Source: Mycobacterium simiae (GTDB lineage: Bacteria; Actinomycetota; Actinomycetes; Mycobacteriales; Mycobacteriaceae). From it: a stretch of DNA of 64,000 bases. The notes beneath the pieces were generated by a model, which had not been told where the DNA came from, made no database searches, and was given only the letters and a program-made list of their open reading frames with translations. Below, piece by piece: positions 54,195 through 62,760 of the stretch; position 1 is the stretch's first letter; the number at the start of each line of letters is the position of its first letter. The stretch is taken from NCBI RefSeq assembly GCF_010727605.1, contig NZ_AP022568.1:4712001-4776000 (forward strand), given 5' to 3'. The position numbers and the translations under genes are program-made.

Positions 54195-55007
54195 CTAGCG
54201 GCTGTCCTCGCCGTTGCGGTCGCCCTCGGCCGCGTTGATCTGCTCGGACAGGTGATCACCGGACAGGCTGGCGTCCAGAAAAGCTCCCGAGGTCGGCAAG
54301 CTCAAATGCAATTGTGACGCCCCGCTAACCGCGACCACGCCCTCGTCGAGGGTGAAATCGAGAACATGGCCGCCGCCGGTGCGGTCGGTGTTGAGGAAGT
54401 GCAAATGGTATCCGGCCACGGAAATGCCCTGTTGGAACTGCGGAGTGCGGAATCCGACCAGCACCCCGGAGACGTCGGTGAACCGGGTTTCGGCCTGGCC
54501 TTCGGTGGCCTCGGTGAGCGGCGGGTAGGGCTGGTGCTGTTCCATCACCGTGCGGGTGTGCAGTTCGCGGAATCGCCCGGAGATCCGGATCCCGTAGATG
54601 AGGTTGGCGCTTTCGATCTGTCGGTCGACCGCGCCGAGCACCTGCGAGCGGTTGGCGGTGTTGCAGATGTGAATGTCGAAATCGGTGCGAAAGCGGGTCA
54701 CCGCCGCGAACGGCGTGCGATCGGTTGACGCTGCGCGGGTGGCGGTTCCGTCCGCGCGCAACCGATAACACACGCCGTCGAGGATGACCATCTCGCCGTC
54801 GAGGTGGTTGAACGTTCCCAACCCGAAGTCGCCGTGGCGCAGGATGTCGGCGACAGTGACGTCGCCGTCGTAGACACCGTCCAGCAGGGCGCCGATCGTC
54901 GAAAACTGGTACACCTCATCGCCGCCGTTGGCTGTGTCCCGCTGGTGCTCGAGAAGCGTTGCAGCCCAATGCTTGAAGTGATCGTAGGCGCTGGTTCTAG
55001 TGGTCAT
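54195..55007 (-). CDS. alsD: Alpha-acetolactate decarboxylase
   Basis: The 270 residues match the usual 240-270. STIGALLDGVYDGDVTVADIL and GLGTFNHLDGEMVILDG are the family's first signature, and the zinc site is GYHLHFLNTDRTGGGH (His-x-His plus His 11 later). The conserved Glu is in EGQAETRFTDVSG. It converts acetolactate to acetoin and CO2 in the cytoplasm. It is 9 bp downstream of the acetolactate synthase gene, a clear operon. Confidence 0.92.
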   Translation of the reverse strand: MTTRTSAYDHFKHWAATLLEHQRDTANGGDEVYQFSTIGALLDGVYDGDVTVADILRHGDFGLGTFNHLDGEMVILDGVCYRLRADGTATRAASTDRTPFAAVTRFRTDFDIHICNTANRSQVLGAVDRQIESANLIYGIRISGRFRELHTRTVMEQHQPYPPLTEATEGQAETRFTDVSGVLVGFRTPQFQQGISVAGYHLHFLNTDRTGGGHVLDFTLDEGVVAVSGASQLHLSLPTSGAFLDASLSGDHLSEQINAAEGDRNGEDSR

Positions 55008-55016
55008 GGGGCCTTC

Positions 55017-56696
55017 TTATTCGAAAGCGTCGTCGTGCAGGTGCGCGGCGAGCTCGGTGTTGCGGTGATAGTCCACGGGAACGTCGATCAGGGAGGGGCC
55101 GTCTTCGGCGAGAGCTTGACGTAGCGTGGTGCGGAATTCGTCGAGGGTCTTCACCCGGTAGCCGCGGGCGCCGAATGCCGCTGCGTAGGAAACGACGTCA
55201 TAGTCGCCCAGCTGTACCCCCGATTTGCGCCCGTACTTCAGGACTTCCTGGAATCCCACCATGTCGTAGCTGTTGTCGCGCAGGATGATGTGCGTAAAGT
55301 TCAGACCGAGGCGGGTCGCGGTTTCGAGTTCCTGGGCCGAGAACAGGAATCCGCCGTCACCTGAGACGGATACCACGGGTGTTCCGGGTCGCGCCAGGCA
55401 CGCGGCGATCGCCCAGGGCAGCGCCACGCCCAGCGTTTGTTGGCCGTTGGAGAACAACAGTCGCCTCGGCTCGTAGACGCGGAAATGGCGGGCCAAGTAG
55501 ATGTAGACCGAGCCCACGTCGCAGGTGATCGTTGCTTCGTCGTTGAGTTCGTCGCGCAGCGCCAACACTACGGCGACGGGGTTGAGGCCCGGTCCTTCGG
55601 TTGTGTGCGCACACTCGGCTATATCGATGTCCTGCAGCGTTTTTCGCTGCCGGGCGATCTCATCGCGGTAGTCGTTGGTCAGCGTAAGGTCGGTGAGCTG
55701 GGCGGTCAGCGCAGTCAGCGTCGCCGCGACGTCACCGAGCAGCTCGAGTGTCGGCTGGTAGTGGTTGTCGATGTCGGCCGGCACCGCGTCGACATGCACG
55801 ATGGTGCGTTCGACATCGTTGTTCCACAGCACCGGGTCGTATTCGACGGCGTCGTATCCGACGGTGATCAACACGTCGGCATGCGCGACGATGACGTCGC
55901 CGGGCTGGTTGCGGAACAGGCCGACCCGGCCCAGGAAGTTGTCCTCCAGCGCGCGGGATATCACTCCGGCGCCCTGGAAGGTTTCCACGACAGGCAGGCC
56001 GGTGGCGGCTACCAGCGCGCGCAATGCCTGGGTGCTGGCCGGGTCGGCGCCGCGGATGCCAACCAGCAAGGCCGGACGGCGCGCGCCGCGAATCAGCTCG
56101 CCGGCTTGGTCGACGGCCTGCGCGGGAGCGCTCGGCAGTGACGGGATCGGCATGCGGGCGGTGATGCCCGCGGTGGTGGCGGCGGTCAACACGTCGAGGG
56201 GCAGCACCACGGCGGCGGCTCCACGCGGCTCGGCGGCCGCGGCGCGGAAGGCGCCGACGACGGCCTCGGCGACGTTGTCCGGGTCGTTGACCTCGCCGGT
56301 GAACTTGGTGACGGTGCGCAGCAGCGCCGCGGCGTCCATCGACTGATGGGTGCGCTTGAGCCGGTCCTTGCGGCCGACGGCCCCGCACAGCGCGACAACG
56401 GGGTCTTGCTCGGTGTTGGCGGTCAACAGGCCGGTCACCAGATTGCTAGTGCCCGGACCCGATGTCACCAGCACTACCCCCGGCGTGCCGGTGAGGCGGC
56501 CGATGGCTCCAGCGATGAATGCCGCGTTCTGCTCGTGACGGCAGACGACGAGTTGCGGGCCGCCGTCAAGCAGGGCGTCATAGACCGCGTCGATCTTGGC
56601 ACCGGGCACCCCGAAGACGTACTCGACTCCCTGCGCCGACAGCACGTCCACGACCTTCTGCGCGCTGCGCACCGGCGGGTCGGGGTTTGTGGCCAC
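55017..56696 (-). CDS. alsS: Catabolic acetolactate synthase
   Basis: The 559 residues are standard for AlsS/BudB. ThDP enzyme features are GVEYVFGVPGAKIDAVYDALL, the catalytic Glu segment RHEQNAAFIAGAIGRLTG, the ThDP/Mg motif VSGDGGFLFSAQELETATRL, and LRDNSYDMVGFQEVLKYGR with the conserved Asn. KYGRKSGVQLGDYD is typical of the FAD-independent catabolic form rather than IlvB. It condenses two pyruvates to acetolactate. With the decarboxylase it forms a pyruvate-to-acetoin pathway. Confidence 0.93.
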   Translation of the reverse strand: MATNPDPPVRSAQKVVDVLSAQGVEYVFGVPGAKIDAVYDALLDGGPQLVVCRHEQNAAFIAGAIGRLTGTPGVVLVTSGPGTSNLVTGLLTANTEQDPVVALCGAVGRKDRLKRTHQSMDAAALLRTVTKFTGEVNDPDNVAEAVVGAFRAAAAEPRGAAAVVLPLDVLTAATTAGITARMPIPSLPSAPAQAVDQAGELIRGARRPALLVGIRGADPASTQALRALVAATGLPVVETFQGAGVISRALEDNFLGRVGLFRNQPGDVIVAHADVLITVGYDAVEYDPVLWNNDVERTIVHVDAVPADIDNHYQPTLELLGDVAATLTALTAQLTDLTLTNDYRDEIARQRKTLQDIDIAECAHTTEGPGLNPVAVVLALRDELNDEATITCDVGSVYIYLARHFRVYEPRRLLFSNGQQTLGVALPWAIAACLARPGTPVVSVSGDGGFLFSAQELETATRLGLNFTHIILRDNSYDMVGFQEVLKYGRKSGVQLGDYDVVSYAAAFGARGYRVKTLDEFRTTLRQALAEDGPSLIDVPVDYHRNTELAAHLHDDAFE

Positions 56697-56887
56697 AAGC
56701 GGTCACCTTTCTCGGCAGGCGGCGGGTTGACTTGCGGGTCGACTTGCCACACCAGCATGCGCCAACCGCCTCGCCGGCGCAGCGCGGGTGCGTTTACGGC
56801 TTCGCGTGTGCACTCGCGGCGGCGACACGCCGGGCGAGGCCAACCCGGGACGCACACTGAAAACCCGGGACGCACAGGCGATACGTG

Positions 56888-58072
56888 TCAGCGTTTGCCC
56901 CAGTCCCAGCGCGGCGTGCTCAGCAAATCCTGGCCGGTGATACGGGTTTCGCCCCAATCCTTATAGAGCTCGATCTCGACGGCGTCCTGGCTGGTGCTGG
57001 CAGTCTCACCCACCGGGACGGTGTCGAGAAACTCCAGCAGTGACCGCGAATGCGTGACGACGACCAGCTGTCCCCGGGCGGCCGCGGCGCGGATCAGCGA
57101 GGCCAGCGGTCGCACCAGATCCGGGTGCAGCGAGGTCTCCGGCTCGTTGAGCACCATCAGCGAGGGCGCGTCCGGGCTCAGCAGCGCGGCGGCCCACAGC
57201 AGGAATCGCAGTGTGCCGTCGGACAATTCGGCTGCCCGCAACGGCCGCAGCATCCCGCGTTGGTGCAACTGCAGGTCGAACAGGCCGTCGTGAATGGCGA
57301 CCGAAACCGTGGCGCCGTCGAAGGCCTCGGCCACCACCCGGCTCAGGTCGTCGGACCCCGACTCGAGGATCGTCTGGATCGCCGCGGCCAAGTCGTTGCC
57401 GTCGTCGGAAAGCACCGGTGTGCGGGTGCCGACCTGCGGTTGTCGCGCCGGTGCACCGCCGTCGACGCGGAAGCCGTCGTAAAACCGCCAGCCGCGCAGC
57501 CGCTCCCGCACCGCGGCGACTTCCGGCAGGGCCTGCGGATGGGCATACTCGGCCAACACGCTGCGGTACAACGGCAGCGACCGGGACAGCTCGTCAAAAC
57601 CGTTGTCCGCGTTGACGGCTTCGGCGAACGCCCGCGACCGCCGCACCAGCGTCGCGCTAGGCCGCAGCACCGGGCCCGCGAACACCATCTCCCGCTTGAT
57701 CTCCGGGTCGAGAACGAAAACCGACGCCCCCGCCGACTGCGGCATGCCCAGGTCGACGAGATAGCCGAAATCATCTGCGGCAAAGCCCATTTCGAGGGAT
57801 ACCGGCCGGGTGCGTACCGTGCCCTCGGTGGTCTGCGAGCGCCGGGCGCCCGTCAATTGCTCGGGCCCGGCCCACAACACCGATTGCAGGCCCCCCTCGC
57901 GGGCCAGGGAGCCGACCACCTCGCCCCGGCCGCAATCGGCCAACAGCCGCAGCGCGCGGTATAGCGACGACTTGCCCACGCCGTTGGCGCCCGTGATGAT
58001 CGACAGCTGGCGCAGCGGCAGGATGACCTCACGCAGCGACCGGTATCCGCGGACAGCAACCGTTTGCAACAT
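56888..58072 (-). CDS. Predicted ATPase (COG4637-like, AAA_21/SMC-type)
   Basis: The ATG at 58072 (MLQTVAVRGYRSLREVILPL) gives 394 residues; the extension to 58282 is antisense to the antiporter gene. Walker A is ITGANGVGKSSLYRAL (~26-41), the signature is in ELSDGTLRFLLWAAALL, Walker B is SLMVLNEPETSLHPDLV, and the switch His is in VVVTHSRSLLEFLD. Such stand-alone RecF/OLD-like ATPases are sometimes defence components, but no nuclease partner is present here. It is 191 bp upstream of alsS on the same strand. Function unknown. Confidence 0.85.
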   Translation of the reverse strand: MLQTVAVRGYRSLREVILPLRQLSIITGANGVGKSSLYRALRLLADCGRGEVVGSLAREGGLQSVLWAGPEQLTGARRSQTTEGTVRTRPVSLEMGFAADDFGYLVDLGMPQSAGASVFVLDPEIKREMVFAGPVLRPSATLVRRSRAFAEAVNADNGFDELSRSLPLYRSVLAEYAHPQALPEVAAVRERLRGWRFYDGFRVDGGAPARQPQVGTRTPVLSDDGNDLAAAIQTILESGSDDLSRVVAEAFDGATVSVAIHDGLFDLQLHQRGMLRPLRAAELSDGTLRFLLWAAALLSPDAPSLMVLNEPETSLHPDLVRPLASLIRAAAARGQLVVVTHSRSLLEFLDTVPVGETASTSQDAVEIELYKDWGETRITGQDLLSTPRWDWGKR

Positions 58073-58109
58073 GCGGCCGACTGTACGGTCCGCCTCCGAC
58101 GCCGCGCCG

Positions 58110-59699
58110 TTAGCTGTCGACCTCGGCGAGCAGTTGCACCTCTTCCAGATCCATCTCGGCTTGCAACTCGCGCAGCACCAGGTCGTCGATGACCTTCTGA
58201 TTGCGCAGCGTGGTAATGGCGCGGCGTTTGTGGTCGAGCACGCCCAGCCGCACCCGTCGGACCAGGTCGTCGCGCTTGGCAAGATCGTTGCTGGACGAAC
58301 CGTCGTCGCTCTCGGTCACGATCGCGGCACGTTCGTCGTACTCCTTCTGCAAGCGGCTCAACATCTTTGGGCTGGCGCCCAGTTCACTGGCCACCACCGG
58401 CAGCGCATCCAGGGCGGCCTTGGCTCCGACGCTGCGCGCCAGCTGCAGTTCCTCGGCGTACGCGGTGTCTTCGGGCATGCGCGCCCAGCGGACGATCGCG
58501 GGCAGCGAGATGCCCTGGACCAGGACGGTCGTCAGGATGACGACAACCACGATGAAGATGAGCAGGCTGCGGTCGGGGAAAGGTGCGCCGCTGAGCGTGG
58601 TGGCCGGGACGGCGAGCGCCGCGGCCAGCGATACGGCGCCGCGGAACCCGGCCCAGGCCGTGACAAAGCGCTGCCGCCAGGGGATCCGACGTTCCCGCTG
58701 CACCTGGCGCCGATCGAGCAGGCGCAGCAGCATCGTGGTGATCTCTCCCCAGAAGATCCGGGAGCCGATGACGACCCCGGTGACGGCCAGGGCGATGAAA
58801 AGGGCGTGGCGCAGTCCGCCTTCGACGTCGTTGGTGGCGCGCACTGCGGCGGGGATTTGCACCCCGACGAACACCCACAGCGTGCCGTTGATGAGGAACG
58901 TCGCCATGTCCCAAAACCCGTAGGACAGCAGCCGGGAGCGGGCGCGGATCACCACCGGCCCGGCGTAGGCGAGGACCAGCGCCGACACCAGCACCGCCAC
59001 CACACCGCTGCAGCCCATCGCCTCGGCGAGTAGGAAGGCCGCGAACGGCGTCAGCAAGCTCATCGCCCCTTCTTCTTGCGGCGCATCGATTCGCTTGCGC
59101 GCCAAGGTAACCAGACCACCGACCAGCAGGCCGGCGGCGATTCCGCCGATGTAGGAGCCGACGAATCGCAGCACCAAATCGGGCGGGGTGATCTCGGCGC
59201 CACCGATTGCGACGTGGACGGTCACGCCGAACAGCACCAGCGCTGTCCCATCGTTGATCAAACTCTCGGCACGCAGCACGGTCAGCGAGCGGCGCGGCAG
59301 CTTCTTCGCGAGTCCGGCCACGGCCGCGGCATCGGTGGGTGAGAGCACCGCACCCAAGACCGCCGCCGCGTGCGGCTCCATGCCGAGCGCGCGTGCCGCC
59401 CAGGCCACGGCGACCGCGGTGACGATCACGAGGATGACGCTCAGGAAGATGATGATGCGCAGGTTTGCTCGGATTTCGCGCAGGCTGGTGCCCAGGCCTT
59501 CCCAATACAGAATCGCCGGCAGGAACAGCAACAGGACGAGTTCGCCGTTGATGTGGATGTGGGCGAAGGTGGGGATCAACCCGAGCAGCGTGCCGAGGAA
59601 GATGAGCAGCACCGGCGGGCCCACGCGATAGCGCCGGCCCAGCACCGTTCCCACGATGACGGCCGACACAAGCGCAACGATGACCTCGAGCCCAAACAC
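58110..59699 (-). CDS. yjcE: CPA1-family Na+/H+ antiporter
   Basis: The 529 residues comprise about 12 hydrophobic helices then a soluble tail of ~110 residues (LARSVGAKAALDALPVVASE onward, helical and charged). CPA1 signatures are LPAILYWEGLG, GAVLSPTDAAAVAGLAKKL and ESLINDGTALVLFGVTV (the ND pair of the ion site). It exchanges Na+ or K+ for H+ at the inner membrane. It is equivalent to YjcE/Rv2287 of M. tuberculosis. The start at 59699 is well placed for the first helix (VIVALVSAVIVGTVLG). Confidence 0.92.
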   Translation of the reverse strand: MFGLEVIVALVSAVIVGTVLGRRYRVGPPVLLIFLGTLLGLIPTFAHIHINGELVLLLFLPAILYWEGLGTSLREIRANLRIIIFLSVILVIVTAVAVAWAARALGMEPHAAAVLGAVLSPTDAAAVAGLAKKLPRRSLTVLRAESLINDGTALVLFGVTVHVAIGGAEITPPDLVLRFVGSYIGGIAAGLLVGGLVTLARKRIDAPQEEGAMSLLTPFAAFLLAEAMGCSGVVAVLVSALVLAYAGPVVIRARSRLLSYGFWDMATFLINGTLWVFVGVQIPAAVRATNDVEGGLRHALFIALAVTGVVIGSRIFWGEITTMLLRLLDRRQVQRERRIPWRQRFVTAWAGFRGAVSLAAALAVPATTLSGAPFPDRSLLIFIVVVVILTTVLVQGISLPAIVRWARMPEDTAYAEELQLARSVGAKAALDALPVVASELGASPKMLSRLQKEYDERAAIVTESDDGSSSNDLAKRDDLVRRVRLGVLDHKRRAITTLRNQKVIDDLVLRELQAEMDLEEVQLLAEVDS

Positions 59700-59790
59700 G
59701 TGCCCATCCTGCCGTACGGGTCGGTTGCTGGCCGCATCGGCCGAGACACATCACAAAGGCGTGATGCCGCAACGGGTTCGATCGGCGGTG

Positions 59791-60867
59791 TCAGGTGCAG
59801 TCGCAGCAGTCCCCGCAGTCGCAGCAGCAGTCGCACCCGTCGCAGCAGCACACGCAGGCGCCGTCGCCCCTGCCGCCCTTCGCCTTGGCACCAGCGGCGG
59901 GCACCTCCTCGGGATTGGTGCCGCCCGCATTGAGGTAGCCGCCGCCGGGCGCCTGGCTGCCGAAGTTGATCGGTTCCTGCTGGCCGTGTGGGGTGCCGTT
60001 GCGGGCGGGGTGGCCCGCCCTGGTGAAGGTACGTGAGATCGCCCGGCGCACTTCCCGGGTCAGCAACCGCCGGGCCAGCCGGCCGTCGCTGAAGTCGACC
60101 TCGGCCAGCGCTAATTCGATGCCCAGCGCCGCGTCGTCGCACAGTACGCGTGCCTGGGCGACCGGGGTTTCGGTGGCCGCCAACGGGTTCCATTTGCCGC
60201 GTGCCAGGTCGTCGTCGTAGTCCTCGACGGCATCCAGGACATGAGCGATCCGCCCAAACAGTTGACCAATCTCGCGCAACGGCGCCTGGTTGCCGGGCCG
60301 GCCGGCCAGCACGGCGGTATAGGCGAAGGCCTCCGCGACGGCGGTCTCGGTGGGTTCGGTCACTTCCAACAGCGAGCTGCCCGGACCGGCGGTCGCCTCG
60401 AGCTGGGCCTGGCGGTCCATCGCCGCGACGAGCACGCCGGTGTTGAAGCCCATCGCGTGTCCGGTGTCGGTACCCTGGCGCACCCAGCGCTCGGCGATGC
60501 GCCGGGCCGCCGGCCGCACGCCGGCCGCGCCGACAACGCCGTCGTGGTCGTCGACGTGATCGCGGACCCGGGCCGCGGCCAGGGCCAGCGACACCACGGC
60601 GGCCAGGCGTGCGCAGTCGCCGGTAGCCACCTCGGCGCGTCGCATGCCGCGCAGCGGACACGGCCCGGCCTGACGGCGGGTTGGCTTCTCGGGCGATTGC
60701 GCCTCGACCAGAAGCGAGACCACGAGGCCGTCATAGTTGGTGGCGATTCGCGCCGACTGGCCGTAGTCGTCGCGCAGCGCCAGACACAATCCGCATAATT
60801 GGGCGGTCCAGGCTGCTGCGAGCTCGCCGCCGAGTCGATGACGGCAGGGCCGGATGATGCCGAACAT
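59791..60867 (-). CDS. DUF5685-family protein with cysteine-rich C-terminal tail
   Basis: The 358 residues begin MFGIIRPCRHRLGGELAAAW and QLCGLCLALRDDYGQSARIA, an N-terminal Cys/His cluster typical of this actinobacterial family, followed by an all-helical body. The last 21 residues contain 12 Cys arranged as CC and CCC runs separated by Asp and Gly, after a flexible Gly/Asn/Pro linker. Such a tail could bind metal or be heavily oxidised; cytoplasmic location is presumed as no signal peptide is seen. It is upstream of yjcE on the same strand with a 91-bp gap. Confidence 0.82.
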   Translation of the reverse strand: MFGIIRPCRHRLGGELAAAWTAQLCGLCLALRDDYGQSARIATNYDGLVVSLLVEAQSPEKPTRRQAGPCPLRGMRRAEVATGDCARLAAVVSLALAAARVRDHVDDHDGVVGAAGVRPAARRIAERWVRQGTDTGHAMGFNTGVLVAAMDRQAQLEATAGPGSSLLEVTEPTETAVAEAFAYTAVLAGRPGNQAPLREIGQLFGRIAHVLDAVEDYDDDLARGKWNPLAATETPVAQARVLCDDAALGIELALAEVDFSDGRLARRLLTREVRRAISRTFTRAGHPARNGTPHGQQEPINFGSQAPGGGYLNAGGTNPEEVPAAGAKAKGGRGDGACVCCCDGCDCCCDCGDCCDCT

Positions 60868-61004
60868 GCACAGAAGCTACCCGACCCACAGCAAACGCGC
60901 GCCGAAACGACGAGCTAGCTCGGGCGCGTTTTCGGCGTGCCGCCGCTAACTGTCCCGCACCGAGGCCGACGGTGGTGCCATCGGCCCCACCCATAATGGA
61001 GGTG

Positions 61005-61448
61005 ATGACTTTCGTGAAGATCAGGCTTGTCATGACCGTCGCGATTCTCGTCTCGCCGATGCTGGTGGGGTGCCACTTCGCGAGCAGAAACCCGCCGACG
61101 TCGAAAACCCTCAGCGTGCCCATGGAGCAGGTGCTCAAGCAGAGCAACATCACCCAGAACGTCACGTTGGCGGTGGGGAACACGCTGAAACTCGAGTTGG
61201 GCGCGAATTACAGCACGCCGTACCGCTGGTCGGTTGACACGAAGATCGGCGACTCCTCCGTAATCGAGCAAAAAAGTCATCAATACGTGCAGCCAACCAC
61301 CGACGCGCTGGGCGCGCCGGGCACCGAGGTGTGGATGTTCGCCGCGCTCAAGCCCGGCACGACGACGATTTCCACCGGCTATTCGAGCTTCGTCGGCAAG
61401 AACACCGCGCCGATTTGCCAGTACACAGCGATCGTGACGGTGCAGTAA
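61005..61448 (+). CDS. Chagasin-like (I42) protease-inhibitor lipoprotein
   Basis: Start ambiguous: ATG 61005, ATG 60996, or GTG 61014, which has GGAGGTG at the best spacing. From 61005 there are 147 residues with a signal and lipobox LVGC. The I42/chagasin fold is indicated by VGNTLKLELGANYSTPYRW (the NPTTGYxW loop region), GTEVWMFAALKPGTTTIS and the final AIVTV strand. Chagasin-type proteins inhibit papain-like cysteine proteases. The extracellular target here is unknown and inhibitory loops are only partly conserved. Confidence 0.75.
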   Translation: MTFVKIRLVMTVAILVSPMLVGCHFASRNPPTSKTLSVPMEQVLKQSNITQNVTLAVGNTLKLELGANYSTPYRWSVDTKIGDSSVIEQKSHQYVQPTTDALGAPGTEVWMFAALKPGTTTISTGYSSFVGKNTAPICQYTAIVTVQ

Positions 61449-61511
61449 AGGCAACACCGATTGTCGGCGGTCACATAGCGGGCCAGCAATGCCTCCCGTT
61501 ACCGTCTGGCT

Positions 61512-61991
61512 GTGCTTGGCTTCCTTCGTAACTGGGTGCGGCTAACCTATGTGCCCGCGGAGCTTCACGGCGAGCTCGCGGCTGAGGGGCTGATCTTCTT
61601 AGCCGACAAGGTCAAAGTGGTGCGCCATTTCAATGGGCACGTGCCGGGTGTTTTTTCGGCCGCCGGTGTCGCTCACTACGTGGGCGCGTTCGCGCTGAGC
61701 GCCGCCCGGGTGGTCGCGACCTTCCCGTTGCGCGGGGATGCCGATCTGCGCTCCATCGACTGTTCGTGGGCAACCAACACCGGCCCGGCGGCTGCGACGG
61801 TCACCCGCAAGGGCCTGCTGATCGACATCGACCTGCGCGGCGTGGACAAGGCGTGCAGCGGATCGATGAAGCTGCATTACCGCCGGGAGGTTTCCGACGA
61901 GGTGCTTGGCCAATTGCCGACCACCACGCTGCGCTTCCCGGTGGAACCGGCTTTCGTGTATCGCGCCGCCGGTGTCCGCCCGACGCGTTAG
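61512..61991 (+). CDS. Conserved hypothetical protein
   Basis: The 159 residues start at GTG 61512. The sequence (LTYVPAELHGELAAEGLIFLADKV, FNGHVPGVFSAAGVAHYVGAF, LLIDIDLRGVDKACSGSMKL) has globular composition, and no signal peptide or enzyme motif was seen. It resembles a mycobacterial family of unknown role. The stop overlaps the LLM remnant's stop by 4 bp on the opposite strand. A 63-bp gap follows the chagasin-like gene on the same strand. Confidence 0.68.
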   Translation: MLGFLRNWVRLTYVPAELHGELAAEGLIFLADKVKVVRHFNGHVPGVFSAAGVAHYVGAFALSAARVVATFPLRGDADLRSIDCSWATNTGPAAATVTRKGLLIDIDLRGVDKACSGSMKLHYRREVSDEVLGQLPTTTLRFPVEPAFVYRAAGVRPTR

Positions 61992-62760
61992 CGACTCAGA
62001 GCGCGGGCGACCTCGCCGTAGCGCCGAAACCGCTCCTCGTCGTCCAGGGCGTTGTAAAGCGCGATGCGCGTGGCGACTCCGCCGTACTTGTAGGTCAACG
62101 CCTCGGCGAGACCGTCCCACGTCGATTCGGTCGCGAACGCCGCGATGTGCTCGTCGGTGATCTGGGCCGCCATGCCCGGGAAGTCGCCGGCCTTCTGCTT
62201 TTCGCGGATGCGGGCGGTGGTGCCCTCGAATCCCGCCTCGTCCCAGATGAACGCGTAGTTGGGGGTGCTGCCGTAGAAGGCCATGCTGGCGCGCACCCCC
62301 TCGCGTTGGGCGTGCAGTTCCTCGTCGCTGTCGCCGACGATCGTCATGGCCGGCACGATGACTGCAATGTCCGACGGTGCGCGCCCGGCTTTTGCCGCGC
62401 CAGCCGCGATGTTGGGCAGCACGTGACGGTTGAGATAGCCGACTTCGCCGAGTGGATGGACGTGCACACCGTCGGCCACTTCGCCCGCCATCCGCAGCAT
62501 CCACGGATTGACCGCTGCCACATCGACTTTGGGGTCGGGTGCGTCGATGGGTCCGGCGCTCCACTGCGGGGTGATGAAGTCCAGGTCGTAGAACTCGCCG
62601 TGGTGATCGAGCTTGCCGGTGCGAAACGCCGTGAAACACGCTTTGACCGCGCGGACGTAGTCGCGCAGCCGTGGGCCGGGCCGTTCGAACGGGACGCCGT
62701 AGCGGCGCACGATGTGGGTGCGGAGGCCGCCGGCCGGCCAGACGACGAACCTCAGCTTTG
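61988..62760 (-). pseudogene. 5'-truncated LLM-class F420-dependent oxidoreductase
   Basis: The frame runs to 63106, but only 61988 to about 62755 reads like an LLM enzyme: LRTHIVRRYGVPFERPGPRL, FYDLDFITPQWS, DVAAVNPWMLRMAGEVADGV, and a complete C-terminus ending EVARALSR. That is ~250 residues of a ~340-residue family; the first third, with the first barrel strands, is missing. Upstream codons are antisense-like Arg/His-rich sequence from the neighbouring GGDEF-EAL gene. The break coincides with the loss of that gene's 3' end, so one deletion probably hit both. Confidence 0.75.

Noticed and set aside
56840..56880. Direct repeat CCCGGGACGCACA (two copies) between alsS and the ATPase gene
   Set aside because: Short, GC-rich, without symmetry or promoter elements; not enough to call a site.
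56888..58072. OLD/Septu-like defence system
   Set aside because: The ATPase stands alone; no nuclease, reverse transcriptase or toxin gene is adjacent.
58384..59772. 462-codon minus-strand frame
   Set aside because: Alternate frame of the antiporter gene, Arg/His/Pro-rich without helices.
59576..60661. 361-codon minus-strand frame
   Set aside because: Alternate frame of the DUF5685 gene running into the antiporter; low-complexity Arg-rich.
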